Shown here piece after piece: positions 1 through 7,937 of a DNA stretch of 64,000 bases. Under the pieces are notes generated by a model, which worked only from the letters and a program-made list of their open reading frames with translations, was not told the origin of the DNA and made no database searches. The position numbers and the translations under genes were made by a program. The DNA is from Sutterella sp047777475 (GTDB lineage: Bacteria > Pseudomonadota > Gammaproteobacteria > Burkholderiales > Burkholderiaceae_F). The stretch's first letter is position 1; each line of letters opens with the position of its first letter. The DNA lies in NCBI GenBank assembly GCA_047777475.1, contig JBKEET010000003.1:310001-374000 (forward strand). Direction: 5' to 3'.

Positions 1-1046
1 TGGGCCGCGAGGTGACCGACCTCATGAAGGACATGAGCGAGGGGCACTTCGACGCGGTGTTCCTCGGCGCGGGCGCCCCGCTCGCGCGCCGCACCTACTT
101 CCCGGCGGGCGACGCCTCGCACGTGCTCGATGCCGTGTCGGTGCTGCGCTCCGCTTCGGACGGCGAGGCGCCGGTCCTCGGCCGTCGCGTCGTCGTCTAC
201 GGCGGCGGTAACACCGCCATCGACGTGGCGCGCACCGTCAAGCGCCTCGGCGCCGAGCCGCTCCTTGTCTACCGCCGCACGCGCGACAGGGCGCCCGCCC
301 ACGACTTCGAGATCGAGGAGGCCATCGAGGAAGGCGTTTCCATGAAGTGGCTCTCCACGATCAAGGAAGCCGGCGAAGAAGGCATCCGCATCGAGAAGAT
401 GGTGCTCGATGAGAACGGCAACCCGCAGCCCACGGGCGAGTTCGAGACCGTGCGGGCCGACAGCGTCGTGCTCGCCATCGGCCAGGAGACCAACCTGAAG
501 TTCCTCGACGGCCTCAAGGGGCTTGAGCTCGAGAAGGGCAGCGTCAAGGTCGACGCGAACATGATGACGGGCGTGCCCGGCGTCTTCGCGGGCGGCGACA
601 TGGTGCCCGGCGAGCGCAACGTCACCACGGCCATCGGCCACGGCAAGCGCGCGGCGCGGGCCATCGACGCCTACATGCGCGGCGAAGCCCCCGCGGCCGA
701 GCCCGAGGCGAAGCCCGCCACCTTCGAGCGGCTGCACACGTGGTACTACGCGGATGCGCCGCGCCAGGTGCGCTCTCAGCTCGACCTGGTGCGCCGCCAG
801 ACGACCTTCGACGAGGTCCAGCACGGCCTCACCGAGGACAATGCGCTCTTCGAGGCGCGCCGCTGCATGAGCTGCGGCAACTGCTTCGAGTGCGACAACT
901 GCTACGGCGTGTGCCCCGACAACGCCGTGATCAAGCTCGGCCCGGGCAAGCGCTTCCGCATCAACTACGACTACTGCAAGGGATGCGGCATCTGCGCCCA
1001 GGAATGCCCCTGCGGCGCCATCGAGATGGTGCCCGAGGCGATCTGA
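1..1046 (+). CDS. GltD-like NAD(P)/FAD oxidoreductase with C-terminal 2[4Fe-4S] ferredoxin domain (5' partial)
   Basis: The reading frame is open to the window edge, so the N-terminus is missing; the GTG at 12 is only the first possible start inside the window. The visible part is the C-terminal half of a glutamate-synthase-small-subunit-type flavoprotein. It has a pyridine-nucleotide Rossmann motif (YGGGNTAIDVAR, near 195-230) and the FAD-closing motif GVFAGGDMVPG near 570-610. After a proline/alanine linker comes a ferredoxin module with two cysteine clusters (CMSCGNCFECDNCYGVCP near 864-918; CKGCGICAQECPCG near 976-1017), typical of two [4Fe-4S] centres. Such proteins pass electrons between NAD(P)H and a partner enzyme; the partner lies upstream and is not visible. 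Cytosolic. The physiological role is unassigned. Confidence 0.85.
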   Translation, partial: GREVTDLMKDMSEGHFDAVFLGAGAPLARRTYFPAGDASHVLDAVSVLRSASDGEAPVLGRRVVVYGGGNTAIDVARTVKRLGAEPLLVYRRTRDRAPAHDFEIEEAIEEGVSMKWLSTIKEAGEEGIRIEKMVLDENGNPQPTGEFETVRADSVVLAIGQETNLKFLDGLKGLELEKGSVKVDANMMTGVPGVFAGGDMVPGERNVTTAIGHGKRAARAIDAYMRGEAPAAEPEAKPATFERLHTWYYADAPRQVRSQLDLVRRQTTFDEVQHGLTEDNALFEARRCMSCGNCFECDNCYGVCPDNAVIKLGPGKRFRINYDYCKGCGICAQECPCGAIEMVPEAI

Positions 1047-1074
1047 CGCGGGCCCGATAAGTCAGAACCGAGGC

Positions 1075-1108
1075 AAAGCGCCGGCGCAGCGATGCGGCCG
1101 GCGCTTTT
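1075..1108. terminator. Bidirectional intrinsic terminator
   Basis: An 11-bp perfect stem (1075-1085 with 1097-1107) is flanked by A on the left and TTTT on the right. It sits between the convergent oxidoreductase gene (+) and MFS gene (-), so it can end both transcripts. Confidence 0.75.
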
Positions 1109-1128
1109 GCTTGCGGGCGGCAGGGACG

Positions 1129-2334
1129 TCAGTCGCTATGCCCGATATGCGTGTGGCGGGCGATGTAGAGCGCCGCGATCAGCAGCACGGCGCACAGGTA
1201 GTAAGGGGCGCCCGCGAGCAGGAACGAGTCGGAATGCGCCGAGGTGATCATGAGGAGCGGCGTGCCGATCACGGGCGAGACGGCGCCCGTGAAGCTGTTG
1301 AGCGAGCTCACGGCGCCCATGCTCACGCCCTGCGCCGAGGCCTCGACCTCGCGGCTGATGACGCCCTGCAGCGTCGGGCCGACGATGCCCATGAGCGCAA
1401 AGACGCACACCATCGCCATGCTGAGCCAGCCCCAGGGCGAAGCGCCCATGACGCCCATGGCGGCGATGCCGATGAGAAGGCCGGCGCAGACGAGCTCGCG
1501 CGGCGTGTGGCGCGGGGCGAGCCGCGGCAGCAGCAGGCCCTGCGTAAAGCTGATCGAAAGGCCGAGCGCGAAGATCGAAAGCCCGATCAGCAGCGGCGTC
1601 CAGCCGTAGCGGTATTCGGTGTAGAGCGCCCAGGTGCACTGCATGAGGCTCTGCGAGAGCGTGAAGAGCGTGATGATCGCAAGCGGCCCGCGCAGGCTTT
1701 TCACGCCGGCGAGCGAGGCGATCGAGGAGAACGGGTTGATGCGCCGCAGCGAGAGCGGCTTCGTGCTCGGGGTCTTCAGGCTTTCCGGAAGGATCAGCAG
1801 GCCGTAGAGGAAATTGACGAGGCAGATCGCGCCCGCGGCGAGGAACGGCAGCCTCGGGTCGCTCTGGCCGAGCATGCCGCCGATGGCGGGGCCGAGGACG
1901 AAGGCGATGCCGAAGATGGCGCCGATGCTGCCGAACGAGGTGATGCGCCTGTCCTCGGGCGTCACGTCGGCGATGTAGGCCTGAGCGACGACGATGTTCG
2001 AGCTCATCATGCCGCCCAGGATGCGCGAGGCGAGGATCATCGGCAGGGAGCGGCTCAGCGCCGGCACGAACATCATGATCGAGAGGCCGAGGATGCCGGT
2101 GAGCAGCACGGGGCGGCGTCCGATGCGGTCGGACACGGCGCCCAGGATCGGCGCGAAGAGGAACTGCATCAGGCCGTAGCTCACCATGATGGCGCCGTAC
2201 CACGACGTCTGCAGGCCGCGCGTTTCGGTGAGCGTGCCGATAAGGCTCGGGAGCACCGGGATGATGAGGCCGATGCCCAGCGCGTCGAGGAAGACGCAGG
2301 CAAGCACAAAGCCGATGGCTGGTTTTCGGTTCAT
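1129..2334 (-). CDS. MFS transporter, TetA-like drug exporter family
   Basis: About 401 residues with roughly twelve hydrophobic segments, the length of a 12-helix major facilitator. The loop 2-3 signature GAVSDRIGRRPVLLTG is the MFS motif A, and a glycine-rich stretch (VLGPAIGGMLG) matches the helix 5 antiporter motif of drug/H+ exporters. I place the start at the ATG at 2334 (MNRKPAIGF), which begins just before helix 1; the frame could extend upstream to 2379 but the extra residues look non-native. Inner membrane. The substrate cannot be read from sequence; similarity to TetA-type exporters does not establish tetracycline transport. Convergent with the preceding gene and divergent from sstT. 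Confidence 0.85.
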   Translation of the reverse strand: MNRKPAIGFVLACVFLDALGIGLIIPVLPSLIGTLTETRGLQTSWYGAIMVSYGLMQFLFAPILGAVSDRIGRRPVLLTGILGLSIMMFVPALSRSLPMILASRILGGMMSSNIVVAQAYIADVTPEDRRITSFGSIGAIFGIAFVLGPAIGGMLGQSDPRLPFLAAGAICLVNFLYGLLILPESLKTPSTKPLSLRRINPFSSIASLAGVKSLRGPLAIITLFTLSQSLMQCTWALYTEYRYGWTPLLIGLSIFALGLSISFTQGLLLPRLAPRHTPRELVCAGLLIGIAAMGVMGASPWGWLSMAMVCVFALMGIVGPTLQGVISREVEASAQGVSMGAVSSLNSFTGAVSPVIGTPLLMITSAHSDSFLLAGAPYYLCAVLLIAALYIARHTHIGHSD

Positions 2335-2482
2335 GAATCTGATTCGGCGCCCGGTGGGTGAAAAAAAGGCAGAGACCAATCTTAACAGTCCTGCGTGCTC
2401 AGATAAAAGGCTGTGCGGGGTTTCCGAACCCGCAAAGTTCTATCTGCGAAACAACTTATGCGGATTGATGCCGATCAAGGAT

Positions 2483-2515
2483 AAGGCGCGCGAAATCGCG
2501 CGTTTAAGCCTTTTT
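2483..2515 (+). terminator. Stem-loop with T tract in the sstT 5' region
   Basis: A 7-bp CGCGCGA/TCGCGCG hairpin (2487-2493 with 2496-2502) has an outer AAGG/CCTT extension and ends in TTTTT. No plus-strand gene precedes it, so it is either a leader attenuator for sstT or a relic. Position relative to the sstT transcription start is unknown. Confidence 0.35.
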
Positions 2516-2617
2516 GCGGATTGGACGTGTGCAGAGTTTTGATAATGTAACAAGAAGCAAGGCGGCGGTGCCTCGGAGACTGCCGCCGACGATAAGCACA
2601 AGCTCGGAGTTTTCCAA

Positions 2618-3868
2618 ATGAGAAACGTCTTTAAGTTTGCGATGCCGTTCCTGCAGGCATCGCTCGTCAAACAGATTCTGGTAGGCCTGGTACTGGGCAT
2701 TATCCTGGCTCTGGTGGCGCCCGGCGCCGCCGTTAAAGTCGGCTTCCTCGGCACGGTTTTCGTCACTGCCTTGAAGGCTGTCGCCCCGGTGCTGGTGTTC
2801 GTGCTGGTCATGAGCTCGATCGCCAACCAGAACCTTGAATCCGGCGAGAAGCTCCACATCAAGCCGATTCTTGTCCTTTACGCCGTCGGCACGTTCGCCG
2901 CGGCCGTCATCGCCACGATCGGCAGCTTCCTCTTCCCCACCAAGCTTGTGCTCACGACGGCCGCTCAGGCGACGACCCCCGGCGGCATCTCCGATGTTCT
3001 CGGAAACGTCATTCTCAACATCGTTGACAACCCCGTCCACGCCCTTGCCTCGGGCAACTACATCGGCATTCTCGCGTGGGCCATCGCCATGGGCATCGTG
3101 CTCCGCCGCGGTTCCGAGGCGACCCGCTCCGTGCTGACCGACGCCGCCACGGCCGTTGAGTTCATCGTCCGCATCGTGATCCACTTCGCCCCGTTCGGCA
3201 TTTTCGGCCTCGTCGCCAATACCTTTGCGACCACGGGCGTGAGCGTGTTCGAGGGCTACGTTTCGCTGCTCGTCGTGCTGATCGGCTCCATGCTTCTCGT
3301 GGCGCTCGTCATCAACCCGCTCCTCGTCTGGTTCTGCACGCATGAGAATCCCTACCCGGTCACGCTGATGACGCTGCGCGAATCGGGCGTCAACGCCTTC
3401 TTCACGCGCTCTTCGGCCGCGAACATCCCGGTGAACCTCGACATCTGCCGCCGCCTCGGCCTGCCCGAGTCGACCTATTCGATCTCGATTCCCGTGGGCG
3501 CCACGGTCAACATGGCCGGCGCCGCCATCACGATCACGGTGCTGACGCTCTCGGCCGCTTACTCGCTCAACATCCCCGTTGACATCGGCACGGCGATCTT
3601 CCTCTGCTTCGTCGCTTCGATCTGCGCCTGCGGCGCCTCCGGCGTGCCGGGCGGCTCCCTGATGCTGATCCCGCTCGCCTGCGGCCTCTTCGGCATCGAC
3701 CAGAACGTCGCCATGCAGGTGGTGGCCGTCGGCTTCATCATCAGCGTGCTGCAGGACTCCTGCGAGACGGCGCTCAACTCCTCGAGCGACGCGCTCTTCA
3801 CGATCGCGGCCTGCCGCCGTGCGGAACGCCTCGAGCGCGAGGCCGCCGCCAAGGCTGCCAAGCCGTAA
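2618..3868 (+). CDS. sstT: Serine/threonine:Na+ symporter SstT
   Basis: 416 residues, the usual length for SstT in the dicarboxylate/amino acid:cation symporter (DAACS) family. It has eight or more hydrophobic segments plus the family's re-entrant-loop serine motif (FFTRSSAANIPVNL, near residues 264-277), the helix 7 motif NMAGAAITITVL and the second hairpin motif GVPGGSLMLIPLA. It imports serine and threonine with sodium across the inner membrane. The ATG at 2618 opens directly into the conserved N-terminus (FKFAMPFLQASLVKQI). Monocistronic: a stem-loop lies upstream and a clear terminator at 3921-3949 follows. Confidence 0.93.
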   Translation: MRNVFKFAMPFLQASLVKQILVGLVLGIILALVAPGAAVKVGFLGTVFVTALKAVAPVLVFVLVMSSIANQNLESGEKLHIKPILVLYAVGTFAAAVIATIGSFLFPTKLVLTTAAQATTPGGISDVLGNVILNIVDNPVHALASGNYIGILAWAIAMGIVLRRGSEATRSVLTDAATAVEFIVRIVIHFAPFGIFGLVANTFATTGVSVFEGYVSLLVVLIGSMLLVALVINPLLVWFCTHENPYPVTLMTLRESGVNAFFTRSSAANIPVNLDICRRLGLPESTYSISIPVGATVNMAGAAITITVLTLSAAYSLNIPVDIGTAIFLCFVASICACGASGVPGGSLMLIPLACGLFGIDQNVAMQVVAVGFIISVLQDSCETALNSSSDALFTIAACRRAERLEREAAAKAAKP

Positions 3869-3920
3869 CAGCTCCGAAAAAAGGGGGACGCGCAGGGGCG
3901 CGCCCCCTTCATGAACTACA

Positions 3921-3949
3921 ATGCCAGACTCAGCTCTGGCATTTTTTTT
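3921..3949 (+). terminator. sstT intrinsic terminator
   Basis: Stem ATGCCAGA/TCTGGCAT (3921-3928 with 3935-3942) is followed by eight T. It ends only 17 nt before the recQ start, so recQ must be transcribed from read-through or from a promoter overlapping the terminator. Confidence 0.85.
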
Positions 3950-3966
3950 GATTTCTCTGTGGACTT

Positions 3967-5793
3967 ATGAAGCGGTTTGGCACGCCCGAGGAGGCGCTCC
4001 GTCAGGTTTTCGGCTATGAGACGTTCCGCGGCCTTCAGAAAAAGGCGATCGACGCCGTCGTCGCCGGCCGCGACGCGCTCGTTCTCATGCCGACGGGCGG
4101 CGGCAAGAGCCTGTGCTACCAAATCCCGGCGCTGCTGCGCGATGGCGTGGCGATCGTCGTCTCGCCGCTCATCGCGCTCATGCAGGACCAGGTCGATGCG
4201 CTCGAGGAAGTCGGCGTGAGCGCGGCGTTCCTCAACTCGAGCCAGAGTCCCGAGGAGTCCCAGGCCGTCAAAAACCGCCTCGCCGCCGGCGAGCTCGACC
4301 TCCTCTACGTGGCGCCCGAACGGCTCATGATGCCCTCGATGCAGGCGCTTCTCTCGCGCCTTCGCATCTCGCTCTTCGCCATCGACGAAGCGCACTGCGT
4401 GAGCATCTGGGGACACGATTTCCGCCCCGAATACGGCGCGCTCTCGATCCTGCGGGAGCGCTTCCCCGACGTGCCGCGCATCGCGCTCACCGCCACGGCG
4501 GACCAGAAGACGCGCGAGGAGATCGTCGAGAAGCTGCTCAAGGATCCCGAGCTCTTCATCGCGAGCTTCGACCGGCCCAACATCTTCTACCGCATCGTCG
4601 ACAAGCGCAACGTCAAGGAGCAGCTCCTGCATTTCATCCGCTACGAGCACGAGGGCGACTGCGGCATCGTTTACTGCCTGGCGCGGCGCACGGTCGAGGA
4701 AATCGCCGGGTACCTCTGCGCCAACGGCGTCAATGCGCTCCCTTACCATGCCGGCATGAGCGCCGAGGAGCGCTCCGCCAACCAGGCGCGCTTCCTGCGC
4801 GAGGACGGCATCGTGATGGTGGCGACGATCGCTTTCGGCATGGGCATCGACAAGCCCAACGTGCGCTTCGTGGCGCACGTCGACATGCCGAAGTCAATCG
4901 AGAGCTATTTCCAGGAGACGGGCCGCGCTGGCCGCGACGGCCTGCCCGCCGACGCGTGGATGGCCTACGGCCTGAGGGACGTGGTCAACCAGCGCCATTT
5001 CATCGATTCGAGCGACGCCGACGAGCTCCACAAGCGGCTCTGCACGCAGAAGCTCGATGCGATGCTCGGCCTGGCGGAGACGGCCGACTGCCGCCGCCAG
5101 CGGCTGCTGGCGTACTTCGGCGAGGAATCGAAGCCCTGCGGGCACTGCGACAACTGCGTCAGCCCGCCCGAGCTGCTCGACGTGACCGTGCCCGCCAAGA
5201 AGCTCGTTTCGTGCATCTACCGCCTGCAGCAGGCGAGCGGCACGTGCTTCGGCGCGCAGCACGTCATCGACGTGCTGACGGGCAACGCCACCGACAAGGT
5301 GCTCCGCTTCTCGCACGACAAGGTGTCGACCTGGGGCGTCGGCAGCGACCTCACCGTGCCCGAATGGCGCGTCGTGCTCCGGCAGCTCATCGCGCGCCAC
5401 GCCGTCTGGGTCGATCCGTTCGCGCACAACACGCTGCGCCTCGGCGAGAACGCCAAGGCGCTGCTGCGCGGCGAGATGACCGTGAGCGTGCGCCGCAGGA
5501 CGGCCGAGCAGCGCCGCCGCAAGAGCCGCTCGGGCGCAGAGAACTCGGCGCTGCTCGGAGAACTCTCAAAGCGCAGCCGCGACCTCTTCGAGGCGCTTCG
5601 CGAATGGCGCAGCGAGACGGCGAAATCGCTCGGCAAGCCGCCTTACGTGATCTTCAAGGACACGACGCTCATCGCCATAGCAAAAGAGCGCCCCGCCGAC
5701 GACGAGGCGCTCCGCTGCATCTCCGGCATCGGCGAGAAGAAGCTCGCCAATTACGGCGACGACATCCTCCGCATCGTCGCCGAGAACGCCTGA
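3967..5793 (+). CDS. recQ: ATP-dependent DNA helicase RecQ
   Basis: 608 residues, standard length for bacterial RecQ. Walker A (MPTGGGKS, about residues 41-48), the DEAH box (IDEAHCVSIWGHDFRPEY, about 140-157), motif VI (QETGRAGRDG), a zinc-binding RecQ-Ct segment (CRRQRLLAYF...CGHCDNC, about 378-396), a winged helix, and a C-terminal HRDC domain with GIGEKKL near the end. It unwinds 3'-5' in RecF-pathway repair and fork processing. The ATG at 3967 is 17 nt after the sstT terminator and has only a weak GTGGA ribosome site. Converges on the SDR gene with a 7-nt gap. Confidence 0.95.
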   Translation: MKRFGTPEEALRQVFGYETFRGLQKKAIDAVVAGRDALVLMPTGGGKSLCYQIPALLRDGVAIVVSPLIALMQDQVDALEEVGVSAAFLNSSQSPEESQAVKNRLAAGELDLLYVAPERLMMPSMQALLSRLRISLFAIDEAHCVSIWGHDFRPEYGALSILRERFPDVPRIALTATADQKTREEIVEKLLKDPELFIASFDRPNIFYRIVDKRNVKEQLLHFIRYEHEGDCGIVYCLARRTVEEIAGYLCANGVNALPYHAGMSAEERSANQARFLREDGIVMVATIAFGMGIDKPNVRFVAHVDMPKSIESYFQETGRAGRDGLPADAWMAYGLRDVVNQRHFIDSSDADELHKRLCTQKLDAMLGLAETADCRRQRLLAYFGEESKPCGHCDNCVSPPELLDVTVPAKKLVSCIYRLQQASGTCFGAQHVIDVLTGNATDKVLRFSHDKVSTWGVGSDLTVPEWRVVLRQLIARHAVWVDPFAHNTLRLGENAKALLRGEMTVSVRRRTAEQRRRKSRSGAENSALLGELSKRSRDLFEALREWRSETAKSLGKPPYVIFKDTTLIAIAKERPADDEALRCISGIGEKKLANYGDDILRIVAENA

Positions 5794-5800
5794 GAAGGGC

Positions 5801-6589
5801 TTATTTGTCGCTCACCGTGTCGCGCGTGACGCGGGGCTTCTGCGGGCGGTTTTCGACGATGCGGTCGTAAAGCGCGTTCGGGAGCAGCCGCAGGATTTTC
5901 GTGAGCACGCCCATCTGCCAGGGAATCACGCGGTAGGTGTCGCCGCGGTCGATCGCCTTCACGGCCCGCTCGGCGAATTCGTCGGGCGTGAGGATGAACG
6001 GCATGTGGTAGGGGTTGCCGTCCGTGAGCGGCGTTTTCACGTAGCCCGGGCAGATCGTCTGCACCAGGATGCCGTAGCGGCGCAGCTCAATTCGCAGGCT
6101 CTCGAGATAGGTGATCACCGCCGACTTGCTCGCGCAGTAAGCGTCGGAGCCGGCCATGCCGCGGATGCCGCCCGCGCTGCCGATGCCGACGAGGCGCCCG
6201 CGGCCGCGCCGCTTCATCGGCCCGATGAAGGCGTGGAACGTGTAGGCCATCGCGAAAACGTTGGTGCGGTAAATGTCCTCGAGCACGTCGAGGTCTTCGT
6301 AGTATTCGGTCTTGACGCCGTGGTCGACGCCGGCGCTCGCGATCACGATGTCGGCCCCGCCCGTGAGATGCTCGAACTCGGCGGCCGCCGAGAGGATCTC
6401 GCCGCGCTTGGTGACGTCGGCGGGCAGCACGTGAATGCGCGCCCTGTCGCCCGGCAGCGTGTCCGCAACGGCCTGCAGCCGGCCGGGATGGCGGCCGACG
6501 AGGCCGACGGTGTCGCCGCGCGCGGCATAGCGCCGGGCCAGTGCGGCGCCGAGTCCGCTCGAAGCGCCGGTGATGAAGACATTGGCCAT
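5801..6589 (-). CDS. Short-chain dehydrogenase/reductase
   Basis: 262 residues, classical SDR size. The cofactor-binding motif TGASSGLG is at residues 7-14, the catalytic Ser is in GSAGG, and the Tyr-Lys pair is in DAYCASKSAV. The C-terminal PGYVKTPLTD segment is typical of SDR substrate regions. Cytosolic NAD(P)-dependent oxidoreductase, substrate unknown. It is the last gene of a minus-strand group argS-SPOR-dsbA-SDR; this order recurs in Burkholderiales, but the SDR's link to the others is not clear. Confidence 0.88.
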   Translation of the reverse strand: MANVFITGASSGLGAALARRYAARGDTVGLVGRHPGRLQAVADTLPGDRARIHVLPADVTKRGEILSAAAEFEHLTGGADIVIASAGVDHGVKTEYYEDLDVLEDIYRTNVFAMAYTFHAFIGPMKRRGRGRLVGIGSAGGIRGMAGSDAYCASKSAVITYLESLRIELRRYGILVQTICPGYVKTPLTDGNPYHMPFILTPDEFAERAVKAIDRGDTYRVIPWQMGVLTKILRLLPNALYDRIVENRPQKPRVTRDTVSDK

Positions 6590-6671
6590 GTTCGGAGGTC
6601 CTTCTTGAACAGGAAAAAGCGGCGGGATCCGCCGAGGGATTCCCGCCGCCTTAAAGGATAAACGAAGACGC

Positions 6672-7316
6672 TCAGCCGCGGTTCTGCTTGCGGCAGAGAT
6701 CGACCAGGTAGTCGATGCAGGCGGGCGTCGCCTCGCGGGTGCCGACGAGATGGGCGCCCGTCGAGTAGCGGCCGCCCACGCCGACCATCGGCGTGCTGTC
6801 GATCTGGTAGGCCTGCCACAGGGCCGTGGCGCGGCGCGTCTTGTTCTTCACGCCGAAGGAAGCGACGGCGGCGTCCCACTTGGCGCCGTCGACGCCCTTT
6901 TCGACCATGAAGGAGCGGATGTCCTTGGCCGCGGAATTGAAGTCGTAGGAGTGCGTCTGGTAGATCACGCTCTCGAAGAACGGCTCGGAGAGCTTGTCGA
7001 GCAGGCCGAGCGCCTCGAGCGCGAAGTACGTGTCGGCGAAAGGCTCGTACTTGGGCTGCCAGGCCACGGGGCAGACGCGCACGTTCACGTCGGCGGCCGC
7101 CGTCTTGGCCCACTTGTTCCACACCGGCTCAAAGCGCAGGCAGTGCGGGCACGTGTAGGCGAAAAAGAGCACAACATCAACTTTGCCGGCGGTGTTCTCG
7201 GCCGGCGGATCCACCAGCAGGTATTCCTTGCCGGGCGTGTATTTCTGAGCGGCGAGCGCGGAGGCGGACAGAGGCGCCAGCGCGCCGGCCCACAGAAGGC
7301 TTCGACGCGAAATCAT
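6672..7316 (-). CDS. dsbA: Thiol:disulfide interchange protein DsbA
   Basis: 214 residues, with an N-terminal signal (MISRRSLLWAGALAPLSASALAA) that carries twin arginines, so Tat export is possible as well as Sec. The thioredoxin-fold active site CPHC is at residues 56-59 and a cis-proline (STPMVGVGG) occurs near residue 175, as in DsbA. It oxidises cysteine pairs in the periplasm and is recycled by DsbB, which is not in this window. Separated from the upstream SPOR gene by 51 nt on the same strand, consistent with co-transcription. Confidence 0.9.
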   Translation of the reverse strand: MISRRSLLWAGALAPLSASALAAQKYTPGKEYLLVDPPAENTAGKVDVVLFFAYTCPHCLRFEPVWNKWAKTAAADVNVRVCPVAWQPKYEPFADTYFALEALGLLDKLSEPFFESVIYQTHSYDFNSAAKDIRSFMVEKGVDGAKWDAAVASFGVKNKTRRATALWQAYQIDSTPMVGVGGRYSTGAHLVGTREATPACIDYLVDLCRKQNRG

Positions 7317-7367
7317 CTTGAACTCCAGTGCTATGAAAGGCGAAAGCTTATTCGGCTTATGAAAATC

Positions 7368-7916
7368 TTATTTCTGCTGCACGATCGTCGACTGAATCGA
7401 CTGATCGCTCAGCATGGCCTGAATCTCGGCGGCCGCCTTGCGGTCCTCGAACGGCCCGATGCGCACGCGCCAGAGGGAGCCGGAGTGGTCGACCTGCGCC
7501 TCAAGGGCGTTCATCGCGAGCAGCGCCTTGCGCTCCTCGGCGGCCGACGAGGACCTGAAGGCGCCGGCCTGCACCCAGTAGGAGGGGCCGGCCGTGACCT
7601 TGCCCGGCTCGGCGGCCTTGCCGGCGGCATCGCGCTTCACCCCGGTGTCGGGGGCGGCCTGCACTTCGACCTTCTTGACCGAGCCGTCCTGCGCGCTGTC
7701 GAGCGTGTCGGACTGCTCGTTGAGGCGCTTGTTGGGGTCGACGTTGCCCGAGAGCGCCTTCGCCGGATCGACGTCGGCGGTGACTTTCTGCACCTTGTCG
7801 ACGAAGGGCATCGGACTCTTGGTGATGAACACCGCCGCCGCGGCGGCAATGCCCAGTCCGGTGACGACGCCGATCAGAAACCCGGCAAAGCCGGACGCGA
7901 AATTACCTTTGGCCAC
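7368..7916 (-). CDS. SPOR-domain membrane protein
   Basis: 182 residues starting at a GTG. One transmembrane helix (about residues 8-30) follows a short cytoplasmic tail, then a low-complexity linker rich in Asp, Lys and Ala, then a C-terminal SPOR domain (about 108-180; SYWVQAGAFRSSSAAEE to the end). SPOR domains bind denuded septal peptidoglycan, so it probably localises at the division site like FtsN or DedD. It lacks recognisable FtsN essential motifs, so no symbol is given. It lies 21 nt downstream of argS, the usual Burkholderiales position for this gene. Confidence 0.85.
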   Translation of the reverse strand: MAKGNFASGFAGFLIGVVTGLGIAAAAAVFITKSPMPFVDKVQKVTADVDPAKALSGNVDPNKRLNEQSDTLDSAQDGSVKKVEVQAAPDTGVKRDAAGKAAEPGKVTAGPSYWVQAGAFRSSSAAEERKALLAMNALEAQVDHSGSLWRVRIGPFEDRKAAAEIQAMLSDQSIQSTIVQQK

Positions 7917-7937
7917 TTGAGCGCATCCTCTCTAGGG

